5,124 nt of DNA from Chitinophagaceae bacterium (GTDB lineage: Bacteria; Bacteroidota; Bacteroidia; Chitinophagales; Chitinophagaceae). The stretch covers positions 1,324 to 6,447 of the forward strand of contig DMPB01000078.1 in assembly GCA_003456175.1 (NCBI GenBank). The letters run 5' to 3'. Each line of letters begins with the position of its first letter. The first letter of the stretch is position 1. Positions 1 to 5,124 of the stretch are shown piece after piece. The notes below the pieces were generated by a model that had not been told where the DNA came from, made no database searches, and worked only from the letters and a program-made list of their open reading frames with translations. A program made the translations under genes and the position numbers.

Positions 1-1048
1 ATATCTGTTTATCTTTATTAATTAACAAGCGTAGGCCCGTACCTCCGCTTAACAGCAAATCATTTTTAAACAAGGTAGCTGTAGTAGTACCGGTACCACC
101 TACACCAGCGAAAAATGCAAGCCTAAAAAAACGGGATAAATTATACCGATACTCGCTTTGCAAAGCCCATAAATTATTATCTCTAAATCGCCCTTGAAAA
201 TACCCACGCAATAAAGCATTTCCACCAATTCTAGCTTTTTCAAGCATTGGAGCATTTTGGTCGGTAGCTTGGGCTAGTAGTTGTGTAGCCCAAACACCTT
301 GCGGTAAATGATAATACTTGCGTAAATCTACATTCCATTGCAAGTAATTACCATTGCTAACAGCAGTATTATTCATCCAGCTCAATGATACATCGTAGTA
401 GTGCCCTTCTGATGGACTGAACTGGTTGTTTCTTTTATCTTGTATCACTGAAATACCTGCCCCTAATACTTCTGAATTAGTAAAATCTGGCGATGGTACT
501 AATGGCGTTTTATTTACCGTAAGGGTATCTATATTGTTGTGCTTGCTGTAATACAAATTAACGCCTGTAAAAATTTTATTACCAACATTTTTAGTGATTC
601 GGGCACTAGCATACAACCGGTCGTAGGTTAGCTCTGTAAAATTCTTATTGCTAGCTGTTGGGTTACTGTAACCCCAAAAACGTTCGTAGTTACTAATAAA
701 ACCACCTTTAAAGAAAATATAGAATTGCTCGTTGTTGGTATAGGTAGAGGTGTAGGCCTCTAGGGTAAGCTGGCCGCGGGTACTGTATAGGGCTTGTACC
801 CAACTTAAACTTGGTCGGGTAACGCCGCTATTGTTGGCTTTAGTTCTGTAAAAATAATCAAGAAAAACACCGCCTTTAACGCCTGTTTCCGGACTAATTG
901 TTAGGCTTGGTAAGGGTAGAAATCGCAGGTTTCGGTTGCTTAAAGAATCGAGGTTGAACTTACTCCAAAAACGACTTTTGCTTTGAGCTTGCAAGCTCAA
1001 AGTGGCAACAATTAGGCAGCAGGTTATAAAGATGCTCTTATAGTTCAT
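1..1048 (-). CDS. Omp85/BamA-TamA-type outer-membrane beta-barrel protein, 3' end cut off by the window edge
   Basis: The minus strand is open from an ATG at 1048 to the left edge (349 codons, no stop), so the last strand or strands of the barrel are missing. The N-terminus is a signal peptide (Lys4, hydrophobic stretch about 6-19, likely cleavage after Ala21 in LQA-QS). About residue 45 the pattern PLPSLTISPETGVKGG is typical of Bacteroidota barrels of the bacterial surface antigen/Omp85 group. The rest alternates aromatic and polar residues as amphipathic beta-strands do. Near residues 275-291 it carries GGNALLRGYFQGRFRDN, matching the conserved RGY/RGF loop motif that Omp85 barrels tuck inside the barrel. 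Only some 25 residues lie between signal peptide and barrel, so POTRA domains are absent. The protein should sit in the outer membrane; its cargo or substrate cannot be told from sequence. It is separated from upstream tex by a terminator, so it probably has its own promoter, but I found no convincing TAnnTTTG element before it. Family confidence is high and function is unknown. Confidence 0.85.
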   Translation of the reverse strand, partial: MNYKSIFITCCLIVATLSLQAQSKSRFWSKFNLDSLSNRNLRFLPLPSLTISPETGVKGGVFLDYFYRTKANNSGVTRPSLSWVQALYSTRGQLTLEAYTSTYTNNEQFYIFFKGGFISNYERFWGYSNPTASNKNFTELTYDRLYASARITKNVGNKIFTGVNLYYSKHNNIDTLTVNKTPLVPSPDFTNSEVLGAGISVIQDKRNNQFSPSEGHYYDVSLSWMNNTAVSNGNYLQWNVDLRKYYHLPQGVWATQLLAQATDQNAPMLEKARIGGNALLRGYFQGRFRDNNLWALQSEYRYNLSRFFRLAFFAGVGGTGTTTATLFKNDLLLSGGTGLRLLINKDKQI

Positions 1049-1109
1049 GCACAACGGCTAACAAGTGAACGCAACAAAAAGTTAACGTGGTTTTGTTAAT
1101 CTTTTCTTT

Positions 1110-1156
1110 AAAAAATTACTTACGTAAATGAACAAAGTGCTCATTTACGTAAGTAA
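1110..1156 (-). terminator. Rho-independent terminator of tex
   Basis: Perfect 16-bp inverted repeat: TTACTTACGTAAATGA at 1116-1131 and its exact reverse complement at 1141-1156, with a 9-base loop. Read on the minus strand, the hairpin begins 6 bases after the tex stop codon and is followed directly by six T residues (1115 down to 1110). The plus-strand side has no T-run, so it acts only for tex. The stem is AT-rich, so its length rather than its GC content must give it stability. Each arm also contains the 8-bp palindrome TTACGTAA. Confidence 0.85.
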
Positions 1157-1162
1157 CCATGC

Positions 1163-3400
1163 TTACTTCCCAAACTTTTTTTTCAAATGTGCTAAAGCAT
1201 CTGTAACACTTAAGTTGCTTAAATCTGTTTGTTTGGCGGGGTGGCGTTGTGGTTGCTTGGGCGAACGCTGTTGTGCTTGAGGTGCGTCGGTTGCTTGCTT
1301 TATACTCAATGAAATACGCTTCCGCGGCAAATCAACCTCTAGCACTTTTACTTGTACTTTATCGTTGAGTTTTAAGGCTTCGCTTGGGTCGCTAATAAAG
1401 CGGTGTGCAATTTCACTCACATGTACCAAGCCATCTTGCTTTACGCCAATATCTACAAAGGCACCGAAACGTGTAAGGTTGGTAACCACGCCTGGCAATA
1501 CCATGCCTACGCTTACTTCTTCAATACTGAAAATGTTCGCAAATTCAAACTGTTCTAATTCGCTACGCGGGTCGAGCCCTGGCTTTTGTAATTCATTCAA
1601 AATATCTTGAATGGTAAGTACGCCAATGGTTTCGGTGGCATATTTTTTAGGCTGAATGTTTCTGATGAGCTCAGTGTTACCGATAAGTTGTTGTACATCG
1701 GTATTTAAATCTTTTGCCATTTGTGCTACCACGTTGTAAGCTTCTGGGTGAACGGCACTAGCATCGAGTGGGTTGCTACTTTCTTTCACACGTAAGAAGC
1801 CAGCACATTGCTCAAAAGCTTTATCGCCAAGGCGAGGTACTTTAAGCAATTGTTTTCTGTTAGTAAAACCACCAATTTCAGTTCTGTATTTAATAATGTT
1901 ATCGGCTAGGGTATTGCCAATACCACTCACATAACTGAGTAAGTGCTTGCTTGCAGTATTCAAGTTAACACCAACTGTGTTCACACAACTTACAACAGTA
2001 GCATCGAGTTTTTCTTTAAGGCGTGTTTGGTTCACATCGTGTTGATATTGGCCAACGCCAATACTCTTAGGGTCAATCTTTACCAATTCGGCGAGTGGAT
2101 CCATCAGGCGGCGGCCAATGCTTACAGCACCACGAACGGTAACATCGTGGTCTGGAAATTCTTCTCTTGCTGTTTCACTGGCACTGTACACACTGGCACC
2201 ATCTTCATTTACTAAAAACATCGGAAGACCAAGTTGCAGTTTTTTCAAAAACTGTTCTGTTTCACGGCCCGCGGTGCCATCGCCAACGGCGATAGCTTGT
2301 AAGTGGTATTGCGCAATTAAATGCCTTACTGTTGCTTCGCTTGTTGCTAGCTTGTTAGGTTCGTGTATATATATTAAATCGTTGTGTAGTAACATGCCTT
2401 TTTCATCGAGGCATACAGTTTTGCAACCTGTTCTGTAACCTGGGTCAATTGCTAATAAGCGTTTGCCACCAAGAGGAGAACTGAGTAGTAATTGGCGTAG
2501 ATTTTCTGCAAATACTGTAATGGCTTCTTCATCGGCCTTTTCTTTCAAGGCATTGCGGTATTCTGTTTCTAAGCTGGGTTGCAGTAATCTGCGATATGCA
2601 TCTCGAGCCGCTTTTTTTACCAAATCAGTAGCTGGTGTTAATGGTTTTACCCATTGCTGTTCTAATAATTCTAAAGCATCTTCTTCGGCAGGGGCAATTT
2701 CCATACGCAAGTAACCCTCTAAGAAACCACGTAAAATAGCTAAAATGCGGTGGCTCGGTATTTTATGAATCGGCTCACTGAAATCAAAATAGTCTTTATA
2801 CTTAGCTGCTTCTGTTGTTTTTTCAGGGTTCACTGTGCTTTTAAATACGGCAACATCTTCAAACAGCTTACGCATTTTAGCACGTGTAGTAGCATCTTCA
2901 TTGATTTGTTCTGCTATAATATCTCTAGCACCTTGCAATGCTTGCTCTGGAGTGGTAATTTGTTCATTTAAGTAAGTAGCCGCCGCAGCAATAACATCTG
3001 TACCATCTTGAGCCAGCACCAAATCGGCAAGTGGTTGTAAGCCATTTTCGCGGGCCGTTTGTGCTTTGGTTTTTCGTTTGGGTTTGTAGGGTAGGTATAT
3101 ATCTTCAAGTATATTTAAGCTTTCTGCTGCATCAATAGCGGCTTGCAGCACATCCGTCATTTTACCTTGTTCGGTAATGGTTTTGATGATAAATGTTCTA
3201 CGTTCTTCAAGTTCGGTAAGGCGTTTGTGTTCATCTTGAATTTGTTGTATCTGCACTTCATCGAGGCCGCCTGTTGTATCTTTTCGGTAGCGAGCAATAA
3301 ATGGTATGGTAGCACCTTCGGTAAATAATTGAAGCACTATTTTTATCTGCTCTACTTTCAATTGCAGGCTTTGGGCTATGTGTTGATGAATGATATTCAT
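1163..3400 (-). CDS. tex: Tex-family RNA-binding transcription accessory protein
   Basis: Complete 745-residue protein, close to the usual Tex length of about 720-780. Tex is a conserved cytoplasmic nucleic-acid-binding protein related to the core of eukaryotic Spt6 and is thought to act on transcription and RNA metabolism. Domains visible in order: an N-terminal helical Tex domain (about 1-190) with the hallmark ATIPFIARYRKD at 30-41; a YqgF/RNase H-like domain (about 313-440) with LAIDPGYRTG at 316-325 and GDGTAGRETE at 373-382; the highly conserved stretch from NEDGASVYSASE (398) to GVGQYQHDV (448-456); helix-hairpin-helix repeats (about 480-560, including VSGIGNTLA and VPRLGDKAF); and an S1 RNA-binding domain (about 630-700) with GAFVDIGVKQDGLVHVSE. 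A Gln/Pro/Lys-rich tail (702-725) follows. The ATG at 3400 is chosen because MNIIHQHIAQSL matches the usual Tex beginning. The gene is followed by its own terminator and diverges from the lipoprotein gene. No frameshift or missing motif was seen. Confidence 0.97.
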   Translation of the reverse strand: MNIIHQHIAQSLQLKVEQIKIVLQLFTEGATIPFIARYRKDTTGGLDEVQIQQIQDEHKRLTELEERRTFIIKTITEQGKMTDVLQAAIDAAESLNILEDIYLPYKPKRKTKAQTARENGLQPLADLVLAQDGTDVIAAAATYLNEQITTPEQALQGARDIIAEQINEDATTRAKMRKLFEDVAVFKSTVNPEKTTEAAKYKDYFDFSEPIHKIPSHRILAILRGFLEGYLRMEIAPAEEDALELLEQQWVKPLTPATDLVKKAARDAYRRLLQPSLETEYRNALKEKADEEAITVFAENLRQLLLSSPLGGKRLLAIDPGYRTGCKTVCLDEKGMLLHNDLIYIHEPNKLATSEATVRHLIAQYHLQAIAVGDGTAGRETEQFLKKLQLGLPMFLVNEDGASVYSASETAREEFPDHDVTVRGAVSIGRRLMDPLAELVKIDPKSIGVGQYQHDVNQTRLKEKLDATVVSCVNTVGVNLNTASKHLLSYVSGIGNTLADNIIKYRTEIGGFTNRKQLLKVPRLGDKAFEQCAGFLRVKESSNPLDASAVHPEAYNVVAQMAKDLNTDVQQLIGNTELIRNIQPKKYATETIGVLTIQDILNELQKPGLDPRSELEQFEFANIFSIEEVSVGMVLPGVVTNLTRFGAFVDIGVKQDGLVHVSEIAHRFISDPSEALKLNDKVQVKVLEVDLPRKRISLSIKQATDAPQAQQRSPKQPQRHPAKQTDLSNLSVTDALAHLKKKFGK

Positions 3401-3414
3401 GTGTGAATGATCTA

Positions 3415-3422
3415 CAAAATTT
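3415..3422 (-). promoter_or_regulatory. Possible -7 element for tex
   Basis: Read on the minus strand this is AAATTTTG, seven of eight matches to the Bacteroidota -7 consensus TAnnTTTG (the first base is A instead of T). It ends 14 bases before the tex ATG, giving a leader of perhaps 7-10 bases. No clear TTG was found at the expected -33 distance. A weak call based on one near-match in AT-rich DNA. Confidence 0.3.
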
Positions 3423-3551
3423 ATGGGCTGCGAAAATATGCAGATGTGGCCTTGTTGAGAAAATGGACTTGTAAAAGAAACTGCAATTTTTGTATTTTTT
3501 TTAACATTATTTATCTGAAAATTTTTTCATTTCATTTTTTTTTTTGCTATC

Positions 3552-3563
3552 ACATAGCTATGT
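3552..3563. promoter_or_regulatory. 12-bp palindrome at the -33 position, candidate operator
   Basis: ACATAGCTATGT is a perfect 12-bp palindrome. Its centre lies about 24 bases upstream of the TAAATTTG element at 3582, which is where a -33 box would be expected, and no clear TTG is present there. A dimeric regulator bound here could either block RNA polymerase or substitute for the weak -33 contact. Only position and symmetry support this, and no regulator gene is in the window. Confidence 0.3.
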
Positions 3564-3581
3564 TAACTTATTTAATAACAC

Positions 3582-3589
3582 TAAATTTG
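3582..3589 (+). promoter_or_regulatory. -7 promoter element (TAnnTTTG) of the lipoprotein gene
   Basis: TAAATTTG is an exact match to the Bacteroidota sigma-ABfr/SigA -7 consensus TAnnTTTG. Only nine bases separate it from the ATG at 3599. Transcription normally begins about 5-8 bases after this element, so the mRNA would start at about 3594-3597, leaving a leader of 2-5 bases. A clear TTG at -33 is missing. Confidence 0.55.
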
Positions 3590-3598
3590 TTTTAACAA

Positions 3599-4396
3599 AT
3601 GAAAAAAATTTTATTTGCATTTGTGATTCTAATTTCATTAAATGCATGTACGAAGTCAGAATTTGGTGAACTAAACAGTACCGAACCTGGTACAACAAAA
3701 CAAAGTGTAAAAAGTACATATGCAAAGCGTAGTGGCTATTATGTTGCTAATTATGTAAGTCCTGATAATGTAGGGGAGCATCATACAAATTGTATTCGAT
3801 TTGTATTTGACTATTTAAAGTCTGTTAGTGACAATCAAAAAATACTAAACGATAGTATTAGAAACGGAATAGTTGTAGACTTGATGCAGGAATATTGTAA
3901 ACTGAACTCCCTTGAATATCCAACCTTACCCGAGTTAGATATACCGGAAGATTATATTGCTTACATAAACAGCAATGGATTTTCATCAGAGGCTAATAAT
4001 ATTATTAAGAAAAGCTTCGAGGTAGTTGATGACTATTCTACAACAGACTCAATGATTACCGCATTAAATGATTTAAAAAATTCTGCTAATAACTTAACCG
4101 ATACAAATGAACGAACTGCAGCAGTTATTAGCATTAATGTCCTAAAATCATCAATAGATGTTTGGATCGATAAGAATTATAAAAGTGTTCTTCCTAACAA
4201 AAACATCATTGCATCACGATTGACGCCTAATGAAAAAAAGGTGTTACGTAAAGATGCTGTAGTTACTGTATACACTACTATATTTGGAGGAGGAACTCCA
4301 TTAAGTTTTGTGGTGGGTATGATTAGTGGTACAGGTGCCTCAATAGGAGTTTGGATGAGCCAAAATGGATATGATGATTCTTGGTGGCCTTTTTAA
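3599..4396 (+). CDS. Unrecognised lipoprotein with C-terminal glycine-zipper hydrophobic segment
   Basis: I do not recognise the family. The 265-residue protein begins with a clear lipoprotein signal, MKKILFAFVILISLNAC: two Lys, a hydrophobic core and the lipobox LNA-C with lipidated Cys17. This fixes the start at 3599, because a later start would lose the signal. The mature part is mostly polar and probably helical (about 60-220), with two further cysteines (65 and 100), a Pro-rich turn around 107-117 and several Asn/Asp/Ser-rich stretches. Near the end, residues about 230-253 form a hydrophobic Gly-rich stretch containing GMISGTGASIG, a GxxxGxGxxxG glycine zipper able to pack as a membrane helix, followed by the aromatic tail DDSWWPF. 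The protein is anchored in the envelope by its lipid, but which membrane is unclear. It is first in a two-gene unit, 10 bases ahead of a small membrane protein. A+T is high: hand counts of 3841-3900 and 4021-4080 give 30% G+C, against 47% for 2041-2100 in tex, which may reflect later acquisition. Confidence 0.8.
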   Translation: MKKILFAFVILISLNACTKSEFGELNSTEPGTTKQSVKSTYAKRSGYYVANYVSPDNVGEHHTNCIRFVFDYLKSVSDNQKILNDSIRNGIVVDLMQEYCKLNSLEYPTLPELDIPEDYIAYINSNGFSSEANNIIKKSFEVVDDYSTTDSMITALNDLKNSANNLTDTNERTAAVISINVLKSSIDVWIDKNYKSVLPNKNIIASRLTPNEKKVLRKDAVVTVYTTIFGGGTPLSFVVGMISGTGASIGVWMSQNGYDDSWWPF

Positions 4397-4406
4397 ATTA
4401 TTTATT

Positions 4407-4622
4407 ATGTATTACTTGTATTTGAAAAATAGAATACTTTTTTCATTCCTGTTTGCCCTGGCCATTTTGTTAGGGTCTGAAAGTATTATGTATTTTCTTT
4501 TCAATGAAGAGCCTAAATTAGTTTCTATTATTATAGAAGTACCTTTTTTTCTATTAGCAGGATGGTATTATCACTATAGAGTTACTAAAAAAAGAAAAGA
4601 AAATAAGAAAAGTATTTTTTAG
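4407..4622 (+). CDS. Small two-helix membrane protein, unknown function
   Basis: This 71-residue protein was not matched to any family. It has two hydrophobic segments, about 10-32 (ILFSFLFALAILLG and onward) and about 38-57 (LVSIIIEVPFFLLAGWYYHY). They are joined by a short acidic loop (NEEPK) and followed by a very basic tail (RVTKKRKENKK). By the positive-inside rule both ends face the cytoplasm and the loop faces the periplasm, so it should be an inner-membrane hairpin. The frame is also open from an ATG at 4365 inside the lipoprotein gene, which would give 85 residues. I prefer the ATG at 4407 because it lies 10 bases after the lipoprotein stop and begins a tidy Lys/Arg-flanked first helix. 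There is no Shine-Dalgarno sequence, as is usual in Bacteroidota, and translation may be coupled to the gene before it. A terminator follows 9 bases after the stop. Small size and AT-rich sequence leave some doubt, but the topology and context argue for a real gene. Confidence 0.65.
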   Translation: MYYLYLKNRILFSFLFALAILLGSESIMYFLFNEEPKLVSIIIEVPFFLLAGWYYHYRVTKKRKENKKSIF

Positions 4623-4631
4623 AAGAGAAGC

Positions 4632-4663
4632 TGAAGGCCACCTAAGGGTGGCCTTCATTTTTT
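4632..4663 (+). terminator. Strong rho-independent terminator of the lipoprotein/membrane-protein unit
   Basis: An 11-bp perfect stem, TGAAGGCCACC at 4632-4642 pairing with GGTGGCCTTCA at 4647-4657, with a TAAG loop, is followed by six T residues (4658-4663). It starts nine bases after the stop codon of the small membrane protein and ends 17 bases before pyrE, insulating pyrE from the upstream unit. Confidence 0.93.
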
Positions 4664-4665
4664 AT

Positions 4666-4673
4666 TACATTTG
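4666..4673 (+). promoter_or_regulatory. -7 promoter element (TAnnTTTG) of pyrE
   Basis: TACATTTG is an exact match to the Bacteroidota -7 consensus TAnnTTTG. Seven bases separate it from the pyrE ATG, so transcription would be expected to start at about 4678-4681, on or next to the start codon. The -33 region would fall inside the terminator hairpin just upstream and shows no TTG. Confidence 0.5.
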
Positions 4674-4680
4674 CAAGCAT

Positions 4681-5124
4681 ATGAATGTTAATGCGAAAGT
4701 GGTTGCCGAAAAATTATTACAAGTAGGAGCCGTACAGTTACGTCCACAGCAGCCTTTTACATGGGCTAGTGGTTGGAAAAGTCCGATTTATTGCGATAAC
4801 CGTAAGGTGTTGGGCTTCCCTTATGTAAGAGATTTTATCAAAAGCGAACTTTGTAATGTTATATTTGAGCAATATCCCGATGCCGAGGTATTGGCGGGTG
4901 TTGCAACTGCCGGCATTGCTTGGGGTGCTATGGCTGCCGATCAGTTAAAGCTGCCCTTTGCATATGTACGACCTAAGCCCAAAGAGCATGGTATGGGTAA
5001 TCAAATAGAGGGTAGTATTACACCCGGTGCGAAAGTATTGGTAATTGAAGATTTGATTAGTACCGGTAAAAGTAGCTTGCAAGTAGTAGAGGTGCTTAAA
5101 CATGCAGGTGCAACCATTATTTAC
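4681..5124 (+). CDS. pyrE: Orotate phosphoribosyltransferase, 3' end cut off by the window edge
   Basis: The frame is open for 148 codons to the right edge; the family is usually about 200-215 residues, so roughly a quarter to a third is missing. The enzyme joins orotate to PRPP to give orotidine 5'-monophosphate and pyrophosphate, the fifth step of de novo pyrimidine synthesis, in the cytoplasm as a dimer. Visible signatures are the N-terminal FTWASGWKSPIYCDNR (about 26-41), which binds orotate in this family; GVATAGIAWGAMAA (73-86); the mobile catalytic loop YVRPKPKEHGMGNQIEG (95-111) with its conserved Arg/Lys/His residues; and the PRPP-binding motif VLVIEDLISTGKSS (119-132). The ATG at 4681 starts at the usual distance before these motifs. 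The gene follows a terminator and has its own -7 element, so it is transcribed independently of the lipoprotein unit. No pyrimidine-responsive attenuator is apparent in the short upstream gap. Confidence 0.96.
   Translation, partial: MNVNAKVVAEKLLQVGAVQLRPQQPFTWASGWKSPIYCDNRKVLGFPYVRDFIKSELCNVIFEQYPDAEVLAGVATAGIAWGAMAADQLKLPFAYVRPKPKEHGMGNQIEGSITPGAKVLVIEDLISTGKSSLQVVEVLKHAGATIIY

Noticed and set aside
1049..1109. Possible promoter of the outer-membrane barrel gene (minus strand)
   Set aside because: TAACTTTTTG is present on the minus strand but its spacing does not fit TAnnTTTG, and no -33 element lies at a suitable distance.
1365..3328. Several plus-strand open frames of 61-106 codons lying within the tex gene
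   Set aside because: They are antisense to a complete, well-conserved tex frame. Their products are Ser/Cys/Phe-rich with no domain or plausible start context, as expected for shadow frames.
3516..3529. Short inverted repeat TGAAAATTTTTTCA in the tex/lipoprotein gap
   Set aside because: Only 6 bp per arm, made of A and T runs in very AT-rich DNA, so chance is the simplest explanation.
3407..3595. 62-codon plus-strand open frame in the divergent intergenic region
   Set aside because: The product is Phe/Ile/Tyr/Cys-rich, reflecting T-runs. The frame overlaps the promoter elements and palindrome and has no signal peptide or recognisable motif.
4365..4406. Earlier ATG that would extend the small membrane protein to 85 residues
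   Set aside because: It would overlap the lipoprotein gene by 32 bases and add a stretch encoded by out-of-frame lipoprotein sequence. The ATG at 4407 gives cleaner topology and spacing, though the longer form cannot be excluded.
1..5124. tRNA or rRNA genes, CRISPR arrays, insertion sequences, riboswitches
   Set aside because: No repeat-spacer pattern, transposase-like frame, terminal inverted repeats around a gene, or tRNA-like cloverleaf was seen. Gaps between genes are all under 200 bases.

Overview
The window looks like a chromosomal fragment from a member of the Bacteroidota, probably a Chitinophagaceae-like lineage. The evidence is the protein flavour of its genes, promoter elements of the Bacteroidota TAnnTTTG type, and the lack of Shine-Dalgarno sequences before the starts. 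The lineage is an inference from style, since no marker gene was compared. Two genes run off the ends: an outer-membrane barrel gene loses its 3' end at the left edge, and pyrE loses its 3' end at the right edge.

Layout, left to right. On the minus strand, 1-1048 encodes an Omp85/BamA-TamA-type outer-membrane beta-barrel with a signal peptide and no room for POTRA domains. A perfect 16-bp hairpin followed by a T-tract (read on the minus strand) separates it from the complete minus-strand gene tex at 1163-3400. Tex is a nucleic-acid-binding transcription accessory protein with a C-terminal S1 domain. A 198-bp AT-rich divergent region (3401-3598) holds a long T-run, a 12-bp palindrome and a good TAnnTTTG element.

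On the plus strand, 3599-4396 encodes an unrecognised 265-residue lipoprotein with a glycine-zipper hydrophobic segment at its C-terminus. Ten bases later, 4407-4622 encodes a 71-residue protein with two predicted membrane helices. A strong GC-rich terminator (4632-4663) closes this two-gene unit. The conserved pyrimidine gene pyrE starts at 4681 behind its own TAnnTTTG element.

The three recognisable genes (Omp85-like barrel, tex, pyrE) are ordinary housekeeping or envelope genes. The lipoprotein and small membrane protein are the accessory part. They are visibly richer in A+T than tex, form a self-contained transcription unit with its own promoter and terminator, and resemble no family I can name. 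A joint envelope role, possibly an effector/immunity-type pair, is a hypothesis only. A second theme is that the TAnnTTTG elements before the lipoprotein and pyrE lie so close to the start codons that the mRNAs would be leaderless or nearly so.
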